52,233 nt of DNA from Acidimicrobiia bacterium (GTDB lineage Bacteria > Actinomycetota > Acidimicrobiia > Spongiisociales > JAHEDJ01), in assembly GCA_029210695.1 (NCBI GenBank), contig JARGFH010000024.1, positions 1-52,233 on the forward strand, given 5' to 3'. This document shows positions 42,802 to 52,218 of the stretch, piece after piece. A model generated the notes under the pieces. That model saw only the letters and a list, made by a program, of their open reading frames with translations, made no database searches and was not told the origin of the DNA. Numbering within the stretch: position 1 is the stretch's first letter; each line of letters begins with the position of its first letter. The position numbers and the translations under genes were made by a program.

Positions 42802-44093
42802 ACAGGTCGGCTGAGGCGGCGTTCCTGATCGGAGCGTCTGCTCTGGCCGCGTTCGGGATCGCCATGGCGAACCTCGCCGGAGGAGGCGGGATCGACGCAC
42901 AGGTAGCGCTCACGTTCCTCGTCTTCTTGATTGCCTTTGGCGGACTCCACCTCTCCCTGCGGCAATGGGCACCGCGTGCAACGGCCTACCTCCTCCCGCT
43001 CGTGGCCATTATCACCGCGGTCGGCTTCACGATGGTCTACCGGCTGGACCCAGAAAGGGCGGGGCTCCAACGGTGGTGGCTCCTGATCGCCGCCGGACTC
43101 GCCGTCGGGTTCCTGTTCGCAGTCAGATCAACCGGGCTCGAGCCGCTTCGTCGCTATCGCTACCTGCTGCTCCTGGGAGCTCTGGTGCTTCTGATCCTCC
43201 CGCTGCTTCCCGCCGATTGGCCGGTACCGTTACGCGGCAAGACCGTCAACGGGTCACGCCTCTGGGTCGAGTTCGCCGGCGGTCCGATCGGTATTCAGTT
43301 CCAACCGGGCGAGTTCGCCAAGCTGTTGTTGGTCATATTCCTGGCCTCATACCTGGCCGAACGAAATACGGTGCTGGCGTCGGGGACGCGAACAATCGGG
43401 CGCCTGCGACTCATCGAGCCGCGCCAGTTGGTACCGGTACTGGTGGCATGGACCGCCAGCTTTGGTGTGCTGGTGTACCAGCGCGACCTTGGAGCCTCGC
43501 TCCTCCTCTTCGCCGTCTTCCTGACTCTCTTGTTCATGGCGACCGGCCGGGCGGCCTATCCGGCCATCGGTTCGGTGATGTTTGTGGTCGGCGCCCTCTT
43601 TGCCCGGGGAGCCTTCGCCCATGTCGACAGACGACTGGTCGCCTGGCTGGATCCATTCAGCGACTTCGAAGGAGCGGGCTACCAGATCGCCCAGGGCCTC
43701 TTCGCGATGGGTTCCGGGAGCCTGTCGGGATCCGGCATCGGGCTGGGACGCCCCGACCTGATCCCGTTCGCGCAGACGGACTTCGTTTTCGCCGCCGTCG
43801 GCGAGGAGTTGGGCCTGGCCGGCTCGGTGGTCGTGCTGTGCGCCTATGCCCTACTCACCGCCGTCGGCTTCGGCATTGCCCTCCGTTCTCGCGACCTGTT
43901 CCGAAAGCTCCTGGCAGCCGGGTTGACCTTCGCGCTCGGCCTCCAGACCTTCCTGATCATCGGTGGTGTCGTGCGGATCCTTCCGCTCACCGGCATCACT
44001 CTGCCGTTCATGTCCTACGGCGGATCGTCCCTCGTCTCCAACCTGGTGCTCATCGCCCTGCTCGCTCGCCTGTCACACGAGGAACCGGCATGA
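42798..44093 (+). CDS. rodA: SEDS glycosyltransferase RodA/FtsW
   Basis: 431 residues from GTG 42798 (overlapping the pstP stop). About ten to twelve membrane helices; SEDS marks include GSRLWVEFAGGPIGIQFQPGEFAKL (cited here as FQPGEFAKL), YQRDLGASLLLF with the catalytic-type Asp, GSGIGLGRPDLIPFAQTDFVF (FAQTDFVF) and LPLTGITLPFMSYGGSS near the C-terminus. It polymerises lipid II together with the class B PBP encoded next. Gene order points to RodA rather than FtsW. Confidence 0.92.
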   Translation: MNRSAEAAFLIGASALAAFGIAMANLAGGGGIDAQVALTFLVFLIAFGGLHLSLRQWAPRATAYLLPLVAIITAVGFTMVYRLDPERAGLQRWWLLIAAGLAVGFLFAVRSTGLEPLRRYRYLLLLGALVLLILPLLPADWPVPLRGKTVNGSRLWVEFAGGPIGIQFQPGEFAKLLLVIFLASYLAERNTVLASGTRTIGRLRLIEPRQLVPVLVAWTASFGVLVYQRDLGASLLLFAVFLTLLFMATGRAAYPAIGSVMFVVGALFARGAFAHVDRRLVAWLDPFSDFEGAGYQIAQGLFAMGSGSLSGSGIGLGRPDLIPFAQTDFVFAAVGEELGLAGSVVVLCAYALLTAVGFGIALRSRDLFRKLLAAGLTFALGLQTFLIIGGVVRILPLTGITLPFMSYGGSSLVSNLVLIALLARLSHEEPA

Positions 44094-45553
44094 ACGGTCC
44101 GATACGCAAAGTGGCCATTGCCGTTCTCGTTGCGTTTGCCGTGCTCCTGGCCGACGTCACCTACATTCAGGCGATCGCCGGCCCCGGGTACCGCGACGAT
44201 GCGCGTAACCCGCGCGTCCAGATCGGGATCTCCGGCAGGGAGCGCGGGCTCATCGTCGATGCCGATGGTGTCCGATTGGCCAGGTCGGAATCACAGGCGG
44301 TCGACCCGCGAACGTTCGTACGGGTGTATCCGGAAGGCAGCCTGTTTGCGCACAGCGTCGGATTCACGTCAACGCTTTTCGGTGACTGGGGCCTCGAGTC
44401 GAACTACGCAACCGAACTCCGCTCAAAACGTGACTTGACCATCTCGGACTTGATCGACGCGCTACTCGGACGGGACCTGCAAGCGCGGAACCTCGAACTC
44501 ACTCTCGTCGCCGAACTCCAACGCCTGGCCACCGAAGCACTCGGTAACCAGCGCGGGGCGGTGGTCGCCATCGAACCGTCAACCGGCGCGATCCTGGCAT
44601 TCGTCTCGTCGCCGACTTTCGACCCCAACACGATCCTGGACAGCACGGGAGCCGCCAACTGGGAGGCGCTGTCCAACGATCCGGCCGAGCCGCTGAGAGA
44701 CAGAGCCAGCCGTCAGAGCTACCCGCCCGGCTCCACGTTCAAGGTCATCACCGCGGCGGCCGCCATCGAGGCCGGGGTTGCCGGGCCGGACAGTTTGTTC
44801 GCCAACCCGGTGGAACTCCCGTTGCCAGGATCGACGGCGGTGATCCGCAACTTCGCCGGATCTCTGTGCGGTGACGGCGCGGAGGTGACCCTCAGGGAGG
44901 CATTCCGTCGCTCCTGTAACACCGTGTTCGGCCAGCTGGCCATGGATCTGGGAGCCGCCAGAGTCGAAGAACAGGCGAACCTATTCGGTTTCAACAGAGA
45001 CATTCCCTTCGAGTGGGAAGCCCTTGCAGGTGTCTTTCCCGATGCCGCCAGCTTTGGGGGAGACCTCGCCGCCCTGGCGCAAAGCGGGTTGGGTCAGCGT
45101 GACGTACAGGCGACGCCGCTCCTCATGGCCCTGGTGGCGGCCGCCATTGCCAACGGGGGCAACGAGATGGAGCCCTATATGGTCGCCCGAATCTACGACG
45201 CGGCGGGGGCTGTCGTCGACGAGCGGGTGCCGTCGGTATGGGCGACGCCTATCTCCCCCGCCACTGCGGACGTCATGGCAAGCATGATGGAACAAGTCGT
45301 CGCAAGTGGTACCGGCACCCGGGCGGCAGTTTCAGGGGTGCGTGTTGCCGGCAAGACCGGAACGGCCGAAACTCAGAATGGCCCACCCCACGCCTGGTTC
45401 ATCGGGTTTGCCCCGGTCGAAAATCCAACGATTGCACTGGCAGTCTTAGTGGAGGAGGGCGGGGCCGCCGGCGAGAATGCGACCGGAGGATCGGTCGCCG
45501 CGCCGGTCGCCCAGCAAATCTTCGAGTACTGGCTGCTGAATCGAGGATCATGA
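44090..45553 (+). CDS. pbpA: Class B penicillin-binding protein
   Basis: 487 residues. N-terminal membrane helix (about 6-24), PBP dimerisation region, then transpeptidase with SxxK in PGSTFKV (about 209-214), SCN in RRSCNTVF and KTG in VAGKTGTAE (about 421). It cross-links glycan strands made by the RodA partner. ATG at 44090 overlaps the rodA stop (ATGA). No PASTA domains, so it is PbpA rather than FtsI-type. Confidence 0.93.
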   Translation: MNGPIRKVAIAVLVAFAVLLADVTYIQAIAGPGYRDDARNPRVQIGISGRERGLIVDADGVRLARSESQAVDPRTFVRVYPEGSLFAHSVGFTSTLFGDWGLESNYATELRSKRDLTISDLIDALLGRDLQARNLELTLVAELQRLATEALGNQRGAVVAIEPSTGAILAFVSSPTFDPNTILDSTGAANWEALSNDPAEPLRDRASRQSYPPGSTFKVITAAAAIEAGVAGPDSLFANPVELPLPGSTAVIRNFAGSLCGDGAEVTLREAFRRSCNTVFGQLAMDLGAARVEEQANLFGFNRDIPFEWEALAGVFPDAASFGGDLAALAQSGLGQRDVQATPLLMALVAAAIANGGNEMEPYMVARIYDAAGAVVDERVPSVWATPISPATADVMASMMEQVVASGTGTRAAVSGVRVAGKTGTAETQNGPPHAWFIGFAPVENPTIALAVLVEEGGAAGENATGGSVAAPVAQQIFEYWLLNRGS

Positions 45554-45571
45554 CCCCTACAATCACCACGA

Positions 45572-47497
45572 ATGCAGATTGAACGCACGCTCGCCGACCG
45601 GTACGAGCTCGTCTCCCACATCGCCCGCGGGGGGATGGCCGACGTCTATGAGGCGCGTGACACGCTTCTCGGACGCCGCGTCGCGGTCAAGGTACTCCAC
45701 TCACAATTCAGTTCTGACGAGGCCTTCGTCAAACGGTTCCGGAGGGAAGCGCAAGCGGCCGCCAACCTGAGCCACCCGAACATCGTCTCGATCTACGACT
45801 GGGGTGAGGACGGGTCCACATACTTCATCGTGATGGAGTTGATCGAGGGGCGCACACTGCGCGACGTTCTCAAGAGCGAGCGACAGTTGCTCCCCCGCCG
45901 TGCCTGCGAGATCGGCGCGGAGGTTGCCGCCGCCCTCGCCGTCGCTCACCGGGCTGGACTCATTCACCGCGACATCAAACCGGGCAACATCCTGCTGGCT
46001 CCCGACGGCACGGTCCGCGTCACCGATTTTGGCATCGCCCGAGCGTGGGACGACTCGCAAGAACTAACCAGGACCGGAGCGGTGATCGGCACCGCAACGT
46101 ACTTCAGCCCTGAACAAGCCCAAGGCCTGACGGCCGATGAACGCTCCGACATCTACTCGCTCGGAGTCGTGATGTATGAGATGGCCACCGGCGCGCCTCC
46201 CTTCACGGGAGACAGCCCGGTGGCGGTCGCCTATCAGCACGTTTCGACGCCAGTGACACAGCCATCGACACTCAACCCCGACATCCCCCCTGCTCTGGAG
46301 TCGATCATCGGTCGTGCCCTAGACAAGGACCCGGTCGGGCGCTACCAAACCTCAGACGACATCCGCGCAGACCTGTTGCGTTTTCTGAGAGGAGAAGCTC
46401 CAGCCACCGTGCCCGCCGCCGACGCACCGACTCAGATGATGACGGCCATGACTCCGCCGACGGTTCCGCCCGACGAGACCTACCGGCGCCTGGCCGATGA
46501 GCGACCACCCAGCCAGGTCCCGTTCATTCTCACCGCGTTTGCTCTGCTGGTGGCGCTTGGAGTCGGTCTGTTCCTGATCTTCCGGCTGATGAACACCACC
46601 GCCACCGACGCTGCCTCGATGGTGACGGTCCCCGCTGTCACGAACATGGAGCAAGAAGCTGCCCTGGCGTTGTTGCAGGATGCCGGGCTGAAGGTTCGGC
46701 CGGTCAATCAAGCCGATCCCGATGTGCTCGCCGGATTCGTCATCGGAACCGAACCCGGCGCCGGGGAGGAGATCGAGGTCGGAGGCTATGTCAACGTCCT
46801 GGTGTCAACGGGAGTCGGGGCGGCCAACGTACCTCCGGTGGTCGGAGAGACCCTCACCGAGGCGATGCGGCTCATCAATCTCAACGGTTTGACGGTAGGT
46901 GTCATCAACGAAGCACCCAACGACGTACAGCCGCCCGGCATCGTCATCGATCAGAGCCCGGCCGCCGGCCATAAACAGGAACCCGGAACGGCCATCGACC
47001 TGTGGGTGTCGACAGGCCCCGATTCGGTGTTGCTCGAAGACCTCACAGGCCGTGCAGAGATCGACGCGGCCTTCGTCCTCGAAAGCGCCCAACTGGTTGT
47101 CGCCCGGGACGAAGAGTTCGACGATGCCGTCGACAAGGGTCGGGTCGCCAGGACCACACCGGAGGCCGGAACGCTCGTAGCTGCCGGCTCGACCGTCACG
47201 CTGTGGATTTCACTCGGGCCGGAGCCGGTGCAAGTACCGAATGTGGTCGGGATGACGGCTGAGGCTGCCCGGGCCGCCCTCGAGGCTGTGAACCTCGTAT
47301 ACCGCGAGGCGGCCACCACCGTTGAGGTGGAGGCGGCCTTCGACGGGCTTGTTGCTCAGCAGTCGATCGGAGCAGGCACCGAAGTCGACCCGGGCAGGAC
47401 CGTTACCGTGACGCTCGGAAAGGCGCCCCCTCCGACCACGACCACCACGACCGTTCCCGATACAACGACCACCGTCCCGCCGGCACCGACTCCGTAG
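45572..47497 (+). CDS. pknB: Ser/Thr kinase with four PASTA domains
   Basis: 641 residues. Kinase domain about 8-275 with GGMADVYEA, VAVKVL (ATP Lys), HRDIKPGNILL, DFGIARA and GTATYFSPEQ; juxtamembrane segment; TM helix (about 315-335, FILTAFALLVALGVGLFLIF); then four PASTA repeats (about 350-630), with a Thr/Pro-rich tail. PASTA modules bind muropeptides or lipid II. The kinase phosphorylates FhaA, FhaB and division proteins. Start 19 bp after pbpA. The second half is extracytoplasmic. Confidence 0.95.
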   Translation: MQIERTLADRYELVSHIARGGMADVYEARDTLLGRRVAVKVLHSQFSSDEAFVKRFRREAQAAANLSHPNIVSIYDWGEDGSTYFIVMELIEGRTLRDVLKSERQLLPRRACEIGAEVAAALAVAHRAGLIHRDIKPGNILLAPDGTVRVTDFGIARAWDDSQELTRTGAVIGTATYFSPEQAQGLTADERSDIYSLGVVMYEMATGAPPFTGDSPVAVAYQHVSTPVTQPSTLNPDIPPALESIIGRALDKDPVGRYQTSDDIRADLLRFLRGEAPATVPAADAPTQMMTAMTPPTVPPDETYRRLADERPPSQVPFILTAFALLVALGVGLFLIFRLMNTTATDAASMVTVPAVTNMEQEAALALLQDAGLKVRPVNQADPDVLAGFVIGTEPGAGEEIEVGGYVNVLVSTGVGAANVPPVVGETLTEAMRLINLNGLTVGVINEAPNDVQPPGIVIDQSPAAGHKQEPGTAIDLWVSTGPDSVLLEDLTGRAEIDAAFVLESAQLVVARDEEFDDAVDKGRVARTTPEAGTLVAAGSTVTLWISLGPEPVQVPNVVGMTAEAARAALEAVNLVYREAATTVEVEAAFDGLVAQQSIGAGTEVDPGRTVTVTLGKAPPPTTTTTTVPDTTTTVPPAPTP

Positions 47498-47587
47498 CCC
47501 TTGATCGGCGGATCTATCGATGGATCAGGTCGCCGGCCGGCTGCTGAGGTCGGGATTGCGGTTCGTGACTGGCTTTGACGGCGTTGG

Positions 47588-48151
47588 TCAAGGCGCCTCT
47601 AGGAAGTTCTGAAGCAGTTTCTTGCCCTCGGTGGTCAGCACGCTTTCGGGGTGGAACTGCACCCCGCTCATCGGGAGCAGGCGGTGGCGAATGCCCTGGA
47701 TCACATCGTCCTCGCTCCAGGCGCAGGCTTCCAGCTCATCCGGCAACTCGACTGCGGCCAGTGAGTGATAGCGGGTAGCGGTGAACGGCATCTGGAGGCC
47801 GGTGAACACGCCTTTCCCATCATGACGGATCTGCGACGTTTTGCCGTGTTTCGGCTCGGGAGCGAGATCAACCCGTCCTCCGAACGCGGCGACGATGGCC
47901 TGGTGGCCGAGGCACACTCCAAGGCTCGGCATCTCGGTGCCGAGTGTCTGCAGGAATTCGATCGACGCGCCGGCGTTCTCCGGGCGGCCGGGGCCGGGCG
48001 AGACCACGAGACGATCCGGCTTCAAGGCGCTGGCCTCCGCCGGACTCACTTCATCGTTGCGCACAACCACGGGCTCCGCGCCGAGTTCCCCCAGATACTG
48101 CACCAGGTTGTAGGTGAAGGAGTCATAGTTGTCGACGACGAGAATCCGCAT
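47588..48151 (-). CDS. trpG: Anthranilate/aminodeoxychorismate synthase glutaminase
   Basis: 187 residues from ATG 48151. Class I glutamine amidotransferase with VVSPGPGRPENAG, nucleophile Cys in GVCLGHQAI (about 79) and catalytic His/Glu in FHPES (about 168). It supplies ammonia to TrpE or PabB, which are not in the window; it may serve both. The location between pknB and crgA is typical of actinobacteria, where it is named trpG or pabA. GTG/ATG 12 bases upstream is a possible longer start. Confidence 0.92.
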   Translation of the reverse strand: MRILVVDNYDSFTYNLVQYLGELGAEPVVVRNDEVSPAEASALKPDRLVVSPGPGRPENAGASIEFLQTLGTEMPSLGVCLGHQAIVAAFGGRVDLAPEPKHGKTSQIRHDGKGVFTGLQMPFTATRYHSLAAVELPDELEACAWSEDDVIQGIRHRLLPMSGVQFHPESVLTTEGKKLLQNFLEAP

Positions 48152-48208
48152 CGATGCGAGCATACCGTTGAGTGGTCGCGCAGATGGAGCCGACTACGCT
48201 ATACCGCC

Positions 48209-48445
48209 ATGCCGGAATCAAAGCGACGGAAACCGAAATACGACGGGCCGACTCAGTCCAAGAAACCGAAGGAAGTCAACCGGGCGCCGTCTCCCACGTG
48301 GTACGTCGTGCTGATGTTCGCCATGATGGCGCTGGGGGTGGCGCTCGTGCTGCTCCGGTATTTCCTCAGTTGGGACAACATCGTGCTGATAGTCGGCCTT
48401 GGCTTCATCGCCGGTGGGTTCCTGATGACGACGAGTTATCGATAG
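48209..48445 (+). CDS. crgA: Cell division protein CrgA
   Basis: 78 residues: basic N-terminus (KRRKPKYDG, then NRAPSPTWYV), two transmembrane helices (about 28-47 and 55-73) separated by YFLSWDN, ending FLMTTSYR, the typical CrgA layout. CrgA connects FtsZ-ring proteins with wall synthesis in actinobacteria. Diverges from trpG with 57 bp between. Confidence 0.92.
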   Translation: MPESKRRKPKYDGPTQSKKPKEVNRAPSPTWYVVLMFAMMALGVALVLLRYFLSWDNIVLIVGLGFIAGGFLMTTSYR

Positions 48446-48528
48446 CAGCGGGCGATGGAGGTCGGTCAGACCCGGAGCCCGGAACTACATCGGTGTTGTT
48501 ATCACCAGAATTGTCCACAGCCTGTGGG

Positions 48529-48768
48529 TTACTGAGCAGGGACCTCGTCCATCTCCTCACGGCAGTGTTTCGGCGGCGCCGCTTCGCTGGTGGAAACCGC
48601 CGTCATCGTGACCTCCGTTCCGCACAGTGAGCACCGGTATTTGACATCGGTCGCCACGATATCGTCCGGGTCGACCTCCGGCGGTGCCTGAGCAAGCATA
48701 CGTATCACCCACATCGCCACCATCCAGATGGTCACACCGATCACAACGGCAACGAAGTACTTCAGCAC
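48529..48768 (-). CDS. Small membrane protein with zinc-ribbon-like Cys pair
   Basis: 79 residues: one N-terminal TM helix (about 4-26, FVAVVIGVTIWMVAMWVIRML), acidic linker, then CSLCGTEV and a downstream C in PKHCREEM that could form a three- or four-ligand zinc site. Family not recognised; small one-TM zinc proteins like this are frequent beside crgA in actinobacteria. The region between crgA and this stop holds a TTGTCCACA DnaA-box-like site (48511-48519). Confidence 0.65.
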   Translation of the reverse strand: MLKYFVAVVIGVTIWMVAMWVIRMLAQAPPEVDPDDIVATDVKYRCSLCGTEVTMTAVSTSEAAPPKHCREEMDEVPAQ

Positions 48769-48826
48769 CGGCGGGCTCCAGGTTCTGTGTTGCAGGTTAT
48801 GGCCGTCGGGGCGCGGCGATCGGGCT

Positions 48827-49987
48827 TCAGATCAACTCCAGGATTGTGGCGTTGGCCATGCCTCCACCCTCGCACATCACCTGCAAGCCGTATCGACTAC
48901 CTATGCGCTCCATCTCATGCACAAGGGTCGTCATGAGCCGGGCTCCCGACGCACCCAACGGGTGTCCCAGCGCCACGGCACCGCCGTTGACGTTCGTGCG
49001 GTTCCATAGAGACTCGGAGTCACCGTGGCCGTGCTCGTGACGCCAGGCGGCAATAACCGTTGCGAAGGCCTCGTTGACCTCGAAGAGCCCGATCTCATCG
49101 ATGGTCATGCCCGCTCTCTCGAGCACCTTGCTTGTGGCAGGGATCGGGGCGGACAACATGATGACCGGGTCGGCCGCCACCACCGCGAATGAAACGAATC
49201 TCGCCATCGGCTCCAGACCCAGGTCTTCGGCTGTGTCCTCACCCATGATGAGAAGGGCGGCTGCGCCGTCCGAGATCTGAGATGAGTTGCCCGCCGTGAC
49301 CACCCCGTCCTCTTTGAAGGCCGGTTTGAGCGTTCCCAGTTTCTCGAGCGACGTATCCCACCGGATCCCCCCGTCCCGACTGACGGCCCCTTCGGATGTC
49401 TCGATCGGAACGATCTGCCGGGCGAAGCGACCTTCCTGAGTTGCTACAGCCGCCCGCTGGTGAGAGTCGAGTGAGATCTGATCGACTTCCTCGCGTTTGA
49501 TCCCCCACCGGTCGGCGATCATCTCGGCAGACAGACCCTGCGGCACCAGACGGTGGTCGTACCGGTCGCTCATCCGCGGGCCGAATGGGACACCAGGACC
49601 TTGTGCGTTCGATCCCATCGGGACCCTGGTCATCGATTCGATACCTGCCGCTACCACGACGTCGTAGGCGCCGGCCATCACTCCTTGCGCAGCGAAGTGG
49701 ACCGCCTGTTGTGACGACCCGCACTGCCGGTCGATAGTTACGCCCGGAACCTCTTCCGGATACCCGGCCGCCAGGGTGGCGTTTCGAGCGATGTTGATGC
49801 CTTGCTCGCCCGTTTGTGTGACGCAACCCATAATTACATCGTCGACACGTCCGGGATCGAGGTCACTCCGCGCAACGACGGCCTTCAGGGTCTCTGAGGC
49901 AAGGTCGACTGCATGCCAGTCCTTCAAGAACCCCCCGCGTTTCCCTACCGGGGTACGCACCGCATCGACGATCACCGCGTTCCTCAT
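48827..49987 (-). CDS. Acetyl-CoA acetyltransferase (thiolase)
   Basis: 386 residues from ATG 49987, preceded by AAGGAG. Thiolase motifs: nucleophile Cys in RQCGSSQQA (about 90), NEAFA, GHPLGASGAR (His) and CEGGGMANA (second Cys). It makes acetoacetyl-CoA from acetyl-CoA or cleaves 3-ketoacyl-CoA. Upstream frame to 50125 lies across tRNA-Ala and is not used. Single unit. Confidence 0.95.
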   Translation of the reverse strand: MRNAVIVDAVRTPVGKRGGFLKDWHAVDLASETLKAVVARSDLDPGRVDDVIMGCVTQTGEQGINIARNATLAAGYPEEVPGVTIDRQCGSSQQAVHFAAQGVMAGAYDVVVAAGIESMTRVPMGSNAQGPGVPFGPRMSDRYDHRLVPQGLSAEMIADRWGIKREEVDQISLDSHQRAAVATQEGRFARQIVPIETSEGAVSRDGGIRWDTSLEKLGTLKPAFKEDGVVTAGNSSQISDGAAALLIMGEDTAEDLGLEPMARFVSFAVVAADPVIMLSAPIPATSKVLERAGMTIDEIGLFEVNEAFATVIAAWRHEHGHGDSESLWNRTNVNGGAVALGHPLGASGARLMTTLVHEMERIGSRYGLQVMCEGGGMANATILELI

Positions 49988-50098
49988 GAGACTCCTTCGC
50001 TCCGACGTGTTCCCCATCGTACGCCGGGGTACGAGGCGGGCGAAGCGCAGGACCCGTCTGGCATCATTGCCGGTGCGACGTATCATGGTGGTGCCATT

Positions 50099-50171
50099 GG
50101 GGATGTAGCTCAGTTGGCAGAGCACCTGCTTTGCAAGCAGGGGGTCGTCGGTTCAAGTCCGATCATCTCCA
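50099..50171 (+). tRNA. tRNA-Ala(TGC)
   Basis: Acceptor GGGGATG, anticodon stem-loop CTGCTTTGCAAGCAG with TGC, T-arm GGTTCAAGTCC, no encoded CCA. Two G-U or mismatch positions in the acceptor are tolerable. Confidence 0.93.
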
Positions 50172-50232
50172 CGACGAGGGCGGATAGCCCGGGTGTGCCG
50201 TATATGGCAGCTGGTAACATCCAATCCCTCAT

Positions 50233-50310
50233 GGGCCCATAGCTCAGCCTGGTTAGAGCGCATCCCTGATAAGGATGAGGCCCCTGGTTCAAGTCCAGGT
50301 GGGCCCACCA
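50233..50310 (+). tRNA. tRNA-Ile(GAT)
   Basis: Acceptor GGGCCCA, anticodon stem-loop CATCCCTGATAAGGATG with GAT, T-arm GGTTCAAGTCC, encoded CCA. tRNA-Ala(TGC) and tRNA-Ile(GAT) usually sit in the rRNA spacer; here they stand alone 60 bp apart. Target of a decayed integrase downstream. Confidence 0.94.
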
Positions 50311-50312
50311 AC

Positions 50313-50336
50313 AAACCCCCTCGTCAGAGGGGGTTT
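50313..50336 (+). terminator. Rho-independent terminator of tRNA-Ile
   Basis: Perfect 10-bp stem AAACCCCCTC/GAGGGGGTTT with a 4-base loop, 2 bp after the tRNA, followed by TCTCTTC. Confidence 0.85.
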
Positions 50337-50340
50337 CTCT

Positions 50341-51119
50341 TCATTCGGACGACAGGGCAATGACCGGGGCATCCTCTCGCGTGCACATCGCGTGCACATC
50401 AGCGGCAGCAAAGGTCGCTTCGAGACGGTCCGCAGCGGCCTCGTCGAGGCCCTCGAAGAGATGACCGTAGGTGTCGAGTGTGGTTTTGATCGAGGCGTGT
50501 CCGAGCCGCTCCTGGATGTCTTTCGGATGTTCGCCCTGGGCAATCAGGAGCGCAGCATGCGAATGCCGCAGATCGTGGAATGTGCACGGACGACCGACGG
50601 ATTTCTCCACCGCAGGCAGCCAGATCCGCCTGCGGAAGTTGTTCCGGCGAATCGGCCCGCCGCTTGGGGCCGAGAAAACGAGGTCCGAGCCGTCGCCGTA
50701 CATCGTCAGATGCGCAGCCAGAACGTCGACGAGGAAGGGTGGCACGCGGACGGTGCGGCGCGAGGCCTCCGATTTCGGTTCCTCGAAGTAGAACTGGCCT
50801 CTGCTTCCACGAGAGAGGCAGCCACCCGGATGGTGCGCCGGAGGGCATTGATTCGATCCACCCGGAGCGCTCGTAATTCGCTGAAGCGGAGCCCGGTGTA
50901 GGCAGCTGCGAGGACCATGGCCGAGTACCGGGAGTCGATAGCGTCGGCCAGGAGGTTGATCTCAGCAGCGTCCAGGAATCGGATCTCAGCTGTGGTCTCG
51001 AGCTTTGGCAGCTTCACACCTCGACACGGCGAGCGTCCGATGAGCCCGGACTCCACAGCAGCATCGAGCGCCGCGGCCAGCAGTTGATATGACTTGCGCA
51101 CCGTTGCCCCAGACACGAA
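50341..51119 (-). pseudogene. Tyrosine integrase remnant at tRNA-Ile
   Basis: Two frames together give an integrase: the upstream frame (from about 51119) has ATVRKSYQLLAAALDAAVES, GLRFSELRALR (first active-site Arg); the downstream frame has FYFEEPKSEASRRTVRVP, FHDLRHSHAALL (H-x-x-R) and LGHASIKTTLDTYGHLF with the nucleophile Tyr. They are joined by a one-base deletion near 50800. The first about 120 residues are missing. It stops 5 bp from the tRNA terminator, so it used the tRNA-Ile att site. Confidence 0.85.
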
Positions 51120-51226
51120 TCGACAGCGGACATGCCCATTCGCGTACAAGACCCTGTCAATCCCACCCGAAGGTAAACCACTGACAAGTTGCCTCCGGTA
51201 TACCCGTCTACTCGGGAGGTGAAGTG

Positions 51227-51673
51227 ATGGCACTGGAACGGGGAGTACTGGCCAAGATTGATCGTCGGGTCCTCTCCGAGTTGGATCATGGTCGGGGTGT
51301 CCAGTTGGTGAAGGTTCCGCTGTCGGAGGCGGTCTGGTCGACCTGGCGACGCTACTGCCAAGCGCTCGGTCTTGCCATGGGACAGGGCATCGCCGGCCTG
51401 ATCACCTACGAACTCGGCCAACTCGTGAACAACGACCAGCATCAGGGGACGGTCTTCGCTCCAGAGCTGCAGCGCCAGCTCATGGCCAGGTCGGAGGCCC
51501 TCGACGCCCGGGAACGCAGTCTCGACGAGCGTGAGCGGTCGCTGAGGGCATCACAGCGACTGCTACGGGCCAGAACCATCCCACTGGACCGGGCAGATCA
51601 TTCGAAGGTTGGTCGGAACGACCCCTGCCCGTGCGGATCGGGCTCCAAGTACAAGCGGTGCCACGGCAACTGA
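51227..51673 (+). CDS. SEC-C motif protein
   Basis: 148 residues from ATG 51227, with GGGAGGTGA upstream (GTG 51224 is close). N-terminal part is RHR-like and helical ([19 protein letters not shown]), a charged coiled-coil linker (residues 80-115, [17 protein letters not shown]), and a C-terminal SEC-C zinc motif [17 protein letters not shown] (CxC...CH). SEC-C motifs bind ribosomes or other partners, as in SecA. A hairpin follows the stop. No neighbour suggests a pathway. Confidence 0.82.
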   Translation: MALERGVLAKIDRRVLSELDHGRGVQLVKVPLSEAVWSTWRRYCQALGLAMGQGIAGLITYELGQLVNNDQHQGTVFAPELQRQLMARSEALDARERSLDERERSLRASQRLLRARTIPLDRADHSKVGRNDPCPCGSGSKYKRCHGN

Positions 51674-51700
51674 TGGCTACCGAAAGTGAGTTACGGATGT

Positions 51701-51724
51701 GTCCGGGATTGCCGGATCCCGGAC
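51701..51724 (+). terminator. Hairpin after the SEC-C gene
   Basis: Perfect 9-bp stem GTCCGGGAT/ATCCCGGAC with loop TGCCGG, 27 bp after the stop. A second small hairpin GCGCG-ATAA-CGCGC follows near 51737. No T-run. Confidence 0.5.
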
Positions 51725-51771
51725 GCCGGTGGGTGCGCGATAACGCGCTGGGTGGTAGGTGATCTGATTCC

Positions 51772-52218
51772 CTAAGTCGATATTGGTGTCAAGTCGGGTT
51801 TGACGTGCGATGGGGCGGCGGGGATGCTTGATGGTAGGGAGGGTCGCCTCGGTTGGCGCTGTGAGCGTTGTGATGCATGCCCGTCGAGGGCTTGTTGAGG
51901 GGCCCTCCCTTTGGTCTTTTTGGAGCGGCGCCGGCGGCGGATGTCCTCGGGAACGGTGTAGCGCTCGGCGATGATGGTCTTGGCCTGCTCAGGGGTGACC
52001 GGGGTGTCGTCGATGTCGCGGAGCTGGTAGGCGGTGCCACGGTGGAGCACCCTCCAGCCACGTTCGGCGAGTTTGGCCGCGACCACACAGCAGGCTTTGG
52101 TGTGAGCGGCGCCCTTGTTGACCATCTGGTCGTAATAGACGGCGGCGAGCTGGGGGTTGAGTCGCCCTGGGTTTGATGGAGACCGTTTTGTTTGGTTTCC
52201 TTGCTTACCCTGTGGTGG
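51772..52218 (-). pseudogene. IS110-family transposase C-terminal fragment
   Basis: The open frame from about 52200 reads GRLNPQLAAVYYDQMVNKG, HTKACCVVAAKL, and VLHRGTAYQLRD, the end of IS110-type (transposase_20) proteins. A TAG at 52219-52221 closes the frame upstream, so the DEDD-type N-terminal catalytic half is not attached. The tail after residue 70 is basic and Ser/Pro-rich. Either a remnant or a rearranged element crossing the window edge. Confidence 0.6.
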
